Below, in pieces: positions 1-6,427 of a stretch of 6,427 bases of DNA (position 1 is the stretch's first letter; the number at the start of each line of letters is the position of its first letter). Below the pieces are notes generated by a model. That model saw nothing but the letters and a program-made list of their open reading frames with translations. It was not told the origin of the DNA and searched no databases. The stretch spans positions 1-6,427 of the forward strand of contig DMFR01000405.1 in assembly GCA_003450125.1 (NCBI GenBank). Reading direction: 5' to 3'. The position numbers and the translations under genes were made by a program. This DNA comes from Prolixibacteraceae bacterium (lineage in GTDB: Bacteria; Bacteroidota; Bacteroidia; Bacteroidales; Prolixibacteraceae).

Positions 1-39
1 ACAGCAATACAATCCTGTATTTAGTTGATCATTTATCCA

Positions 40-822
40 TCAAATCTCAATCTCTCCCCTCAAATACGTAATTGCTTTCCCGGCAATCAGCACCCTATCG
101 CCTATCAAGGTACACCACAACTGTCCACCTCTTTCTGAAAGCTGAAGGGCTGTCATCTCGGTTTTATGAAGTCTTGCCGCCCAGAAAGGAACCAGCGTTG
201 TATGTGCTGAACCAGTTACCGGATCTTCATCCACACCAACTCCAGGTGCAAAAAAGCGGCTTACAAAATCATTCTTTCTTCCTACAGCAGTTACCATGAT
301 TCCCCGTGCATCGGTTTGCTTCAACAGATGAAAGTTGGGCTTTATCTGTTGGATCACTTCTTCTGATTCAAACAAAAGAAGATAGTCTGTGCGCCCTTTG
401 AAAGTAGCCGTTGCTTCAATACCCAAGGCATCCGTAAATGCAGGGTTAATTTCCATTGGCTGTACAATATCAGCAGGAAAGTCCAATTGAAGCTTGTCTT
501 CTGTTTTTCTGACAGTCAACAAACCGCTTCTGCTGTTAAACTGTAGTATATCACCCTCAAAGTTCAATTCATTAAAAAGCACATGAGCCGTTGCCAGTGT
601 GGCATGACCGCAAAGGTTTACTTCCGCCTTTGGGGTAAACCACCGGATGTGAAAATGATCCTCTTCCGCAATAAAAAAGGCAGTCTCCGAGAGGTTGTTC
701 TCAAGGGCTATTTGCTGCATGATCAAGTCTGGCAACCATTCAGTCAATGGCACCACTGCCGCAGGATTTCCTTTAAAAAGGCTGGAAGCAAAAGCATCGG
801 CTTGAAAAATAGGAAGTTTCAT
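40..822 (-). CDS. PhzF-family isomerase/epimerase-like protein
   Basis: A complete 260-residue protein of the PhzF family (PhzF, YddE and diaminopimelate-epimerase fold), whose usual length is about 260-300. The family is made of two similar alpha/beta halves around one active site and catalyses proton-shift isomerisations without cofactor. Visible signatures are the N-terminal QADAF and GNPAAVV segment (residues 7-24), LSETAFF (44-50) whose Glu46 matches the catalytic acid of PhzF, LCGHATLA (70-77) with His73, and the second-half motif DEDPVTGSAH (198-207). All expected catalytic positions seem intact. There is no signal peptide, so it should be cytoplasmic. The ATG at 822 places the conserved start of the fold at residue 3 and is preceded by an A/T-only stretch typical of Bacteroidota. 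No phenazine genes are nearby, and most homologues in non-producers have unknown substrates, so I give no substrate. It lies downstream of the receptor gene on the same strand, 162 bp away across a repeat-filled gap. Confidence 0.93.
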   Translation of the reverse strand: MKLPIFQADAFASSLFKGNPAAVVPLTEWLPDLIMQQIALENNLSETAFFIAEEDHFHIRWFTPKAEVNLCGHATLATAHVLFNELNFEGDILQFNSRSGLLTVRKTEDKLQLDFPADIVQPMEINPAFTDALGIEATATFKGRTDYLLLFESEEVIQQIKPNFHLLKQTDARGIMVTAVGRKNDFVSRFFAPGVGVDEDPVTGSAHTTLVPFWAARLHKTEMTALQLSERGGQLWCTLIGDRVLIAGKAITYLRGEIEI

Positions 823-852
823 ATATTTATATTTTTAAACACATAGAGTACA

Positions 853-979
853 TCAAGTTCCAGGTTCAAAGTTCCAAGTTCCAAGATGCGTGTAGATCGA
901 AGGCTAGCTATCTTTTAACTTTAAACTTAATGTTGCATCTGATCGGCACGTAACTTTGAACCTGAAACTTTGAACTTGA
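853..979. repeat. Inverted pair of 7-bp repeat arrays between two genes
   Basis: The left array (853-887) reads as five successive 7-mers: TCAAGTT, CCAGGTT, CAAAGTT, CCAAGTT, CCAAGAT. The right array (952-979) holds four 7-mers in the opposite sense: AACTTTG, AACCTGA, AACTTTG, AACTTGA. Two more related units, AACTTTA and AACTTAA, sit at 917-930. As a result 861-873 (CAGGTTCAAAGTT) is the exact reverse complement of 952-964, and 852-860 (ATCAAGTTC) is that of 972-980, with one extra unit in the right arm. A transcript could fold into a long hairpin here. The element fills the gap between the receptor stop codon and the PhzF-like start, where it could attenuate read-through or protect the receptor mRNA 3' end. 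That role is inference. No T-run follows, so it is not a standard intrinsic terminator. I recall similar GTTCAAGG-type intergenic repeats in Bacteroidota but cannot verify a family. Confidence 0.85.
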
Positions 980-984
980 TACGT

Positions 985-3405
985 TTAGAACTTCACGGTC
1001 AGCTTCAAATTCAATTTCCTTCTGGTCAAGTAATTCGGCACCCCGAACATATCTCCTGAATTGTTGGACACCCATAAATAGGAAATGGTATTGTTGATGC
1101 CCAGCAAGTTGAACACTTCAAGGCTTAGCCACATATCCTGTATGGAGTTCAAAGCCTTGTAGCGGTAAGTCTTGTGATCAGGATTGATCAACACTTTTGA
1201 CATTCCAAGGTCAATACGCCGATAGGGTGGAATGCGGAAAACATCCATATAACGTTCTGAATTGGGTGGCCCTGCCGGTAGACGTGATCCATAGAAGGCC
1301 GTCAGGTTCATTTTCCAAGTAGGGTTTCCGGGGAAATAATCCTGGAAAAATACACTAAACGTAAATCGTTGATCAGTTGGCCTGACAATATACCCATGTC
1401 CGTCGCCCAGGACATCTTCTGCCGTTTTCATAATCGAAAGGCTCGCCCATGACTCAACCCCACTTACAAATTCACCATTCACTTTCATATCCAGTCCTGT
1501 GGCATAACCATTGGCTGTTTGGTTGGGTAGATATCGGATGCGAACATTGTCAATCTTGTAGGGAATCAGGTTGGTCATCACTTTAAAGTACATTTCAGAG
1601 GTGAATTTAAATGGCCTTTCCCAAGCCCTGAAGATATAGTCAGTTCCAAAAAGTACCTGTGTCGACTTCTGAGCCTTGATGTTGGGATGGATAATACCCT
1701 TCATGTCTTTCATTTCCTTGTAAAAGGCAGGCTGGTAATAAATCCCTCCTGAAAGATGAAACACAAAGTTGGCATCCCAGTCAGGATAATACCGCACAGT
1801 ACCCCTTGGACTGAACAGCAGCTCTTTTGAAAGATCCCAGTATTGTGCACGAATTCCTCCAGTAGCATACAAAGAACCTTTGTTGATGGGTATTTGATAA
1901 GTATCCTGAACATACCCGGTATAACGGGTCGAATTGAGGGTCGTATCGGTGGTGGTAGTACTGTAAAGTTCAATGTGATCACCCTGGTAAGGAATGGCAT
2001 AACCCGTTGAGTCGCGCAGTATCCATTCATTCATCCGGTCGTTGATCCTTTCCCCCTGAACCTTGAGGCCCCAATTGAGCAAATGACTGTCCGAATTATA
2101 GGCCCCTTTGTGTTCAAAGCTAAATACGGAGGCATTCAGGTAATTCCTGGCATGGTTAATAAAGGAACCCACCCCAATGTTCAGTACACTGTCGCCCAGG
2201 TTATCAGACCCCAGGTTTCGCTCCAGTTCATTGAGGTAATAATCTCCTTCAATATCGTAAGTCTCCTCTTCTTTGGAATGAAAAGCCGATGCGATGAATT
2301 TCATGTTCAGCCTTGCTACCGGATGATAATTGGCCACCAAAGCCCCTGTACTTGTGGCGAACTTGTCCACCTCCTGACCATCGAAATAAATCGTAGCATT
2401 GTAGGCCGCTTTGAAAGTACCGAAGCTGGTCTTGCGGGTTTGGGGAATAAAATCATACCGGTTCTGGGCCACGTTTCCAAGGAATGAAATATCAAATGCC
2501 TTGCTGAATTTGTAGGTCATGTATGTTTGGGCATCAATAAAACGCGGATTGTATTCCCCTTTTTCATCGAGTGTCCCCAGCAAGTACCGGTTTGTCTTGT
2601 AGCGGACTCCGGCAATGTAGGAGAATTTGCCATTCTTGGTCAGGTCTTCCAGTTGAAGCGATCCTCCCAATAGACTGGCAGAGGCCGATCCTGCAAACTC
2701 GGTAGGCTTGCGGTATTTGATATCGAGCACCGATGACATCTTGTCTCCATATTTGGCATCAAAGCCACCTGCTGAAAAGTCGATGGAAGATACCATGTCC
2801 GAATTGATGAAGCTCATCCCCTCCTGCTGTCCCGAACGGATCAAAAACGGACGGTAAACCTCTATATCGTTCACATATACCAGGTTCTCATCAAAGTTAC
2901 CCCCTCTTACCGAATACTGAGAACTCAACTCATTGTTGGTTGAAACTCCCGGAAGGGTCTTGATCAGGGCCTCTACCCCACCCGTTCCGGCATCGGTAAT
3001 GCTGGTCAGGTATTTGGGATCAATGCGGTCCATATTGACTTTATTTCTGCGCTGTTGAGTGATCTGAACCTCGTCAATTTTCTGATCCATCTGGTGAATG
3101 GATACGTTGAGTTCAAGGCGTTGCTCTTCTGTAGCGGTCATAATCTTCTCGACTGCCTGGTAACCGATCATTGAATACACGATCACAATTGGTTTTTTGG
3201 CCGGAATGCGTAAAAGGTATTCCCCATTTCGGTTTGAAACAGTACCGATGGAAGAATTTTTAATGCCGATGTTGACCATATCCATGGGTTTTCCCGCTTC
3301 ATCGGTTATTCTCCCAAATAAAGTGGCATTATTACTTTGTGCAAAACCACTTGCTACACTCAGCATCAGAATGAGTTGGAATAAGAGTAATTTGATTGAG
3401 CTCAT
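985..3405 (-). CDS. TonB-dependent outer-membrane receptor with carboxypeptidase-regulatory-like N-terminal domain
   Basis: A complete 806-residue outer-membrane receptor. Residues 1-22 are a Sec signal peptide (Lys5, then a Leu-rich core, likely cleaved before Gln23). Residues about 28-113 form a CarboxypepD_reg-like beta-sandwich (GRITDEAGKP at 31-40, SNRNGEYLLRIPA at 57-69), common in Bacteroidota receptors. The plug follows at about 125-235, with GGVEALIKTLPGV (142-154), SVRGGNFDENLVYVNDIEVY (165-184) and GGFDAKYGDKMSSVLDI. The rest is a 22-strand-type barrel rich in alternating aromatic strands, ending LKLTVKF with the terminal Phe typical of barrels handled by the Bam complex. By family it imports a ligand using energy from TonB-ExbBD. 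The substrate cannot be read from the sequence. It is shorter than SusC proteins (about 1000 residues) and no SusD gene adjoins it, so a glycan role is not shown. The ATG at 3405 fits because the signal peptide begins there. The gene is divergent from the glycosidase at 4517, and a palindrome lies 50 bp upstream. Confidence 0.95.
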   Translation of the reverse strand: MSSIKLLLFQLILMLSVASGFAQSNNATLFGRITDEAGKPMDMVNIGIKNSSIGTVSNRNGEYLLRIPAKKPIVIVYSMIGYQAVEKIMTATEEQRLELNVSIHQMDQKIDEVQITQQRRNKVNMDRIDPKYLTSITDAGTGGVEALIKTLPGVSTNNELSSQYSVRGGNFDENLVYVNDIEVYRPFLIRSGQQEGMSFINSDMVSSIDFSAGGFDAKYGDKMSSVLDIKYRKPTEFAGSASASLLGGSLQLEDLTKNGKFSYIAGVRYKTNRYLLGTLDEKGEYNPRFIDAQTYMTYKFSKAFDISFLGNVAQNRYDFIPQTRKTSFGTFKAAYNATIYFDGQEVDKFATSTGALVANYHPVARLNMKFIASAFHSKEEETYDIEGDYYLNELERNLGSDNLGDSVLNIGVGSFINHARNYLNASVFSFEHKGAYNSDSHLLNWGLKVQGERINDRMNEWILRDSTGYAIPYQGDHIELYSTTTTDTTLNSTRYTGYVQDTYQIPINKGSLYATGGIRAQYWDLSKELLFSPRGTVRYYPDWDANFVFHLSGGIYYQPAFYKEMKDMKGIIHPNIKAQKSTQVLFGTDYIFRAWERPFKFTSEMYFKVMTNLIPYKIDNVRIRYLPNQTANGYATGLDMKVNGEFVSGVESWASLSIMKTAEDVLGDGHGYIVRPTDQRFTFSVFFQDYFPGNPTWKMNLTAFYGSRLPAGPPNSERYMDVFRIPPYRRIDLGMSKVLINPDHKTYRYKALNSIQDMWLSLEVFNLLGINNTISYLWVSNNSGDMFGVPNYLTRRKLNLKLTVKF

Positions 3406-3454
3406 ACCGACAAAAATAATATATCCGCAATAATAAACTGAACTTAACCCTATT

Positions 3455-3475
3455 AATTGTATTTGAAATACAATT
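3455..3475. promoter_or_regulatory. 21-bp palindrome upstream of the receptor gene, possible operator
   Basis: A perfect inverted repeat: AATTGTATTT at 3455-3464, one central base (G3465), and AAATACAATT at 3466-3475. The 10-bp arms with an odd centre resemble a binding site for a dimeric regulator. It lies 50 bp upstream of the receptor start codon, where an operator overlapping the promoter would be expected. The symmetry is seen directly. Operator function and the identity of any regulator are inference, because no regulator gene is in the window and the site is AT-rich, where palindromes arise more easily by chance. The arms are not flanked by a T-run that would suggest a terminator. Confidence 0.4.
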
Positions 3476-3633
3476 TTTGTTAACCTGAACCATTCTTACT
3501 AAAGGGCTGTCCAATTCTCAGAAAGAAAGTCCCAAGCCTTTGGAGAAAATTTGGAACTTTTCCTTCTTATCCATCCGTTGTTGAACGAATAAGGTTTTCT
3601 TGTATCTATTCATGTATTATTTATGTATTTTGA

Positions 3634-3669
3634 GTGTATTATCTGTGCTATTAAGCACAGATAATACAC
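3634..3669. repeat. Perfect 16-bp inverted repeat (hairpin) with 4-nt loop
   Basis: Left arm GTGTATTATCTGTGCT (3634-3649), loop ATTA (3650-3653), right arm AGCACAGATAATACAC (3654-3669), with all 16 pairs matching. It lies between the divergently transcribed receptor and glycosidase genes, so it terminates neither of them, and no T-run follows on either strand. The right arm is also the first part of an 11-bp tandem repeat. Possible roles are a cruciform or protein-binding site, or the relic of a small mobile repeat. None can be chosen from the sequence. Confidence 0.85.
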
Positions 3670-3699
3670 AGATAATACACAGAAAGTACACAGATAGGT
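3656..3699 (+). repeat. Four-unit 11-bp tandem repeat
   Basis: Consecutive 11-mers read CACAGATAATA (3656-3666), CACAGATAATA (3667-3677), CACAGAAAGTA (3678-3688) and CACAGATAGGT (3689-3699). The first two are identical and the last two diverge. The first unit overlaps the right arm of the adjacent perfect hairpin. On the left side of that hairpin, 3601-3633 holds looser TGTATT-type copies (TGTATC, TGTATTATT, TGTATTTT) that look like degenerate units in the opposite sense. The whole block from about 3600 to 3700 may thus be a head-to-head repeat array. No CRISPR-like spacers are present, since the units abut directly. Confidence 0.8.
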
Positions 3700-3782
3700 A
3701 CAAGGAAACTATAACAGAACATTATATAAAGCATACCAAAGACTTTCGGGATTCAAAATTTTCTATGTAAGCGATGATTTCC

Positions 3783-3828
3783 GGGAAATTCATTCAATTA
3801 ATTTGTAGAATAAAAAAAATGAATTCCC
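3783..3828. repeat. Bulged inverted repeat with long AT-rich loop
   Basis: GGGAAATTCATT (3783-3794) pairs with AATGAATTCCC (3818-3828) through 11 base pairs, with one unpaired A in the left arm and a 23-base AT-rich loop. It is not next to the end of any intact gene, so a terminator role is unlikely. Its function is unknown. It could be a structural relic or part of a control region for what follows at 3900. Confidence 0.45.
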
Positions 3829-3831
3829 TTC

Positions 3832-3882
3832 TTAACAAACGTTAAAAGCGGAGTTTATTATCGATTCAGAACATTATCTTTA
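3832..3882 (+). promoter_or_regulatory. Weak Bacteroidota-type promoter candidate
   Basis: TATCTTTA at 3875-3882 differs by one base from the Bacteroidota -7 consensus TAnnTTTG. TTTA at 3854-3857 is a one-mismatch candidate for the TTTG-type -33 box, but the 17-bp spacing is shorter than the usual 19 or so. A small inverted repeat, TTAAC-AAAC-GTTAA (3832-3845), lies just upstream. If real, transcription would start near 3889, about 11 bases before an ATG at 3900 that begins a short interrupted reading frame. Such AT-rich motifs occur by chance, so this is only a suggestion. Confidence 0.25.
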
Positions 3883-4169
3883 CAACTTGTCTTGTGATTA
3901 TGAAGGGGAAAAGGGAGGGATGGCAATTGAAGGAGTGTAGTAACAAATAACAGATCGAAGACTTGCAGTTAATAGATGCAGATAACAATTTTGCCCCAGC
4001 CACTACAATCTTTTTCATATCAGCAGGAGCCGGTGGAAAATAAAGTTGGAGTACAAGAAGTATATTGGGAAACAGATAATTAATCCACAATTCTGGACTT
4101 ATATTTTTTTCCAGAATAATGTGCAAGAGTAATTAATTCATTTATTCAAAATAGGAAACAATATTGAAT
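3883..4169. other. Intergenic stretch without an intact gene
   Basis: No convincing gene is visible. On the plus strand an ATG at 3900 opens a 16-codon frame (MKGKREGWQLKECSNK) closed by TAA at 3948-3950. The same frame then stays open for 30 codons (QIEDLQLIDADNNF and a Gly/Ala-rich end) to a TAA at 4041-4043. The two pieces together could be one small gene broken by a nonsense change, but I recognise no family. The minus-strand open frame covering 3866-4126 has no recognisable features and lies over AT-rich DNA. No tRNA, rRNA or riboswitch fold was recognised. Confidence 0.5.
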
Positions 4170-4516
4170 ATGAAAACATTAATTTCATGTTTAATTATCT
4201 CTTTGCGATGCTTAAGTTGTACATGTAAAGATGATGATAGTGAATTTCATAAAACGATAAGATTCATCAATAACAGTAATATATAATTATACGTTCAACA
4301 AAGTGGTAGTTATCCTGATACCACTGGCTAGTACAAAATTTTAAATCGAAAAGCATGAAGGAGAATCAAAATATCTCAACGGTTGAAAGGATGCAGGATC
4401 ATTTTAGAAGAGCTTCAACACTATTGTAACCGATAAAAACCTATCCCAAAATTATCTGGACCATTTTAAAGAACATGGGATTAAAGTAATCGTTGTAAAA
4501 GTTAAACCGAACAATC
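4170..4516 (+). pseudogene. Degraded remnant of a small lipoprotein gene
   Basis: An ATG at 4170 begins MKTLISCLIISL, a hydrophobic signal segment, then CLSCTCKDDDSE, which resembles the lipoprotein boundary (Cys followed by Lys/Asp-rich residues) of many Bacteroidota lipoproteins. The frame continues with HKTIRFINNSN, is stopped by TAA at 4284-4286, resumes at once as LYVQQSGSYPDTTG, and is stopped again by TAG at 4329-4331. From about 4345 the plus-one frame takes over (KHEGESKYLNG), with TGA at 4384-4386 and TAG at 4405-4407, then KSFNTIVTDKNLSQNYLDHF and on to a stop at 4546-4548. The segments read like one protein carrying several nonsense changes and at least one frameshift. I recall small Bacteroides lipoproteins with an NNS...IYV...YPDT pattern, which fits, but I could not check this. 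The remnant reaches the start of the glycosidase gene. Exact boundaries are uncertain. Confidence 0.5.
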
Positions 4517-6427
4517 ATGACAATCAACAAATCGAATGCCGCGAATAAAAGAATTGGCTTCTTATTTCTGGCAATTTTTATCGTTTTTTTCTCTGTTAAG
4601 GTCAAGGCTCAGCAGAAATCGATTGATCAAAAAGTGGATTCTGTGCTGAATTTAATGACCCTGAATGAAAAAATCGGACAGTTAAATCAATATAACGATG
4701 ATTGGGAAACTACAGGTCCGGTTACCATTGATATGAATAAAGCAGAGCAAGTCCGAAACGGTCAGGTGGGCTCGATGCTCAACTGCATGGGAACTGTACG
4801 AACCCGTAAATGGCAGGAAATTGCCATGCAGTCGCGAATTAAAATTCCATTGCTTTTCGGACAGGACGTCATCCATGGTTACCGGACTACTTTCCCTATT
4901 CCCTTGGCCGAAGCAGCCAGCTGGGATTTAAATGCCATTCAACAATCGGAGCGCGTTGCAGCCATCGAATCAAGTGCAGGTGGTATTCAATGGACTTTTT
5001 CCCCGATGGTTGACATCGCCCGTGATCCGCGCTGGGGAAGAGTCATGGAGGGGGCTGGTGAAGATCCGTTTTTGGGAAGTCTGATTGCAGCTGCCAGGGT
5101 GAAAGGTTTTCAGGGAGAAAAATTGGGAGAGGTTAATACAGTAATGGCCTGTGCCAAACATTTTGCAGCGTATGGAGCGGCGATTGGAGGTCGCGATTAT
5201 AATTCGGTGGACATGAGCGACCGACTCCTTTGGGAAGTATATCTCCCCCCGTTTAAAGCTGCTGCGGACGCAGGTGTTGCTACATTTATGACTTCATTTA
5301 ACGATCTAAACGGCATTCCTTCAACGGCAAACACACATCTTATGCGCGATATATTAAAAGGAGAATGGAACTTTAAGGGATTCGTTGTCAGCGATTGGGG
5401 AGCTGTTGGCGAAATGATCAATCATGGTAATGTGAAAAACGATTATGAGGCAGCAGAAGCGGCCCTGAAAGCCGGCTGTGACATGGATATGGAGAGCCGA
5501 TGCTACAAAAACAACCTGGATCAACTGGTTAAAGACAAAAAAATATATACAGAACAGATTGATGATGCTGCACGAAGAATTTTGCGGATGAAATTCATAA
5601 TGGGTTTGTTCGACGATCCTTTCAGATTCTGCAATACCGAAAGAGAAAAGAAGGAACTTAACAATCCCGAACATGAAAAAATGGCCCTTGAAATGGCCGA
5701 TAAAAGCATCGTGCTGCTAAAAAACGAAAATCACCTTCTGCCTCTTTCAAAAAATATTAAAACCATTGCCTTCATTGGGCCTTTGGTAAAATCGTTGGCG
5801 CAAAACAAAGGATTTTGGGACGTAAATGTGCCCGGATATGACACCACAAATATTGTTTCTCAATGGCAAGGGATCAAAAATAAAGTGAGTGCGGGAACAA
5901 GACTACTTTATGCGAAAGGTTGTACTATTGAAGGCAACAACAAGGATGGATTTGCAGAAGCTGTTTCGATTGCCAAACAAGCGGATGTTATTCTGTTTAG
6001 TATGGGTGAAAGACGGGATATGACCGGAGAAGCAAAAAGCAGAAGTAATATTTCAATACCGGGTGTTCAGGAAGATTTACTGAAAGAACTTTTAGCAACC
6101 GGTAAGCCGGTAGTTGTGTTAATTAGCTCCGGACGACCGCTGGTGTTTAATTATACATCCGAAAATGCTCCGGCCATTCTTTACACCTGGTGGCTGGGCG
6201 ACCAGGCAGGAAATGCTATCTCTGACGTTCTTTTCGGAGACTATAATCCATCAGCCAAACTACCCATTACGTTTCCAAGGAGTGTCGGGCAAATCCCGAT
6301 CTATTACAGTCATTTCAATACCGGACGCCCTGCAACAAATGACGAGGATCGATTCTACCGATCGGCCTATACCGATTTGTCGATTTATCCCTTGTTCGAG
6401 TTTGGATATGGATTAAGCTATACAACT
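4517..6427 (+). CDS. bglX: Periplasmic beta-glucosidase, glycoside hydrolase family 3 (BglX type), 3'-truncated by window end
   Basis: The first 637 codons of a family-3 glycosidase, open to the window edge. BglX proteins are about 750-770 residues, so roughly 120 residues, mainly the fibronectin-III-like domain, lie outside. Residues 1-31 form a Sec signal peptide (Lys11-Arg12, hydrophobic 13-27, VKA then Gln32), with no lipobox. The (beta/alpha)8 domain spans about 35-350. It shows Asp117 (FGQDVIHGY), RDPRWGR (169-175) followed by EGAGEDP, KHFAAYG (Lys214-His215), and the nucleophile Asp293 in GFVVSDWGA. The alpha/beta sandwich starts near 390 (SIVLLKN at 397-403) and carries GEAKSRS, whose Glu505 matches the acid/base. 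It continues with LFGDYNPSAKLPITFPRSVGQIP and ends in FEFGYGLSYTT. By family it removes terminal beta-D-glucosyl residues, or similar sugars, from oligosaccharides by a retaining mechanism. The ATG at 4517 is the first Met after an in-frame stop at 4496 and precedes the signal peptide. No Shine-Dalgarno motif is seen. It is divergent from the receptor gene. Confidence 0.95.
   Translation, partial: MTINKSNAANKRIGFLFLAIFIVFFSVKVKAQQKSIDQKVDSVLNLMTLNEKIGQLNQYNDDWETTGPVTIDMNKAEQVRNGQVGSMLNCMGTVRTRKWQEIAMQSRIKIPLLFGQDVIHGYRTTFPIPLAEAASWDLNAIQQSERVAAIESSAGGIQWTFSPMVDIARDPRWGRVMEGAGEDPFLGSLIAAARVKGFQGEKLGEVNTVMACAKHFAAYGAAIGGRDYNSVDMSDRLLWEVYLPPFKAAADAGVATFMTSFNDLNGIPSTANTHLMRDILKGEWNFKGFVVSDWGAVGEMINHGNVKNDYEAAEAALKAGCDMDMESRCYKNNLDQLVKDKKIYTEQIDDAARRILRMKFIMGLFDDPFRFCNTEREKKELNNPEHEKMALEMADKSIVLLKNENHLLPLSKNIKTIAFIGPLVKSLAQNKGFWDVNVPGYDTTNIVSQWQGIKNKVSAGTRLLYAKGCTIEGNNKDGFAEAVSIAKQADVILFSMGERRDMTGEAKSRSNISIPGVQEDLLKELLATGKPVVVLISSGRPLVFNYTSENAPAILYTWWLGDQAGNAISDVLFGDYNPSAKLPITFPRSVGQIPIYYSHFNTGRPATNDEDRFYRSAYTDLSIYPLFEFGYGLSYTT

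Noticed and set aside
6..21. Small hairpin AATACA-ATCC-TGTATT downstream of the PhzF-like gene as a terminator
   Set aside because: The stem is only 6 bp and mostly A/T, and no T-run follows on the minus strand. The sequence ends too soon to judge.
3411..3418. Exact TAnnTTTG box (TATTTTTG) on the minus strand just before the receptor start codon
   Set aside because: It lies only 5 bases before the ATG and would force a leaderless transcript, no -33 box is seen at a suitable distance, and a later start would remove the signal peptide.
3505..3545. AAAGGGCTGTCC followed by AAGCCTTTGG, resembling an insertion-sequence end
   Set aside because: There is no transposase, no second matching end and no target duplication. 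A GGGCTGTCC-like string alone is too short to claim a mobile element.
3600..3700. CRISPR array
   Set aside because: The repeated units abut with no spacers and are only 11 bp long.
3866..4126. 86-codon minus-strand open frame
   Set aside because: It has no recognisable motif, unconvincing composition, and overlaps equally plausible plus-strand remnants. It looks like chance openness in AT-rich DNA.
5354..5709. Open frames opposite the glycosidase gene
   Set aside because: They are antisense shadows of a strongly supported coding region containing the catalytic Asp293.

Overview
The window looks like chromosomal DNA from a member of the Bacteroidota. The evidence is a TonB-dependent receptor with an N-terminal carboxypeptidase-regulatory-like domain, start codons preceded by AT-rich stretches without Shine-Dalgarno motifs, and a periplasmic family-3 glycosidase. 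A finer placement within the phylum cannot be justified from the sequence alone.

Layout. Bases 40-822 (minus) encode a PhzF-family isomerase-like enzyme. Bases 823-984 are a short gap filled by 7-bp repeats arranged as an inverted pair. Bases 985-3405 (minus) encode a complete 806-residue TonB-dependent outer-membrane receptor. Bases 3406-4516 form a 1.1-kb AT-rich stretch with no intact gene. It contains a 21-bp palindrome in front of the receptor, a perfect 16-bp hairpin merging into an 11-bp tandem repeat, a further bulged hairpin, a weak promoter-like site followed by a short interrupted reading frame, and what appears to be the broken remnant of a small lipoprotein gene. Bases 4517-6427 (plus) encode a secreted BglX-type family-3 beta-glucosidase that runs off the end of the window with its last domain missing.

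How the genes relate. The receptor and the glycosidase are transcribed divergently from the 1.1-kb stretch. Each carries a Sec-type signal peptide: one protein would sit in the outer membrane and the other in the periplasm. No SusD-like partner, sugar-sensing regulator or second glycosidase is visible, so the window does not show a canonical polysaccharide utilization locus. A functional link between receptor and glycosidase is only a possibility. The PhzF-like gene lies downstream of the receptor on the same strand, but a 162-bp repeat-filled gap separates them, so co-transcription is uncertain.

No defence system, CRISPR array, phage module or intact mobile element was recognised. The least explained material is the repeat-rich and apparently decaying DNA between genes.
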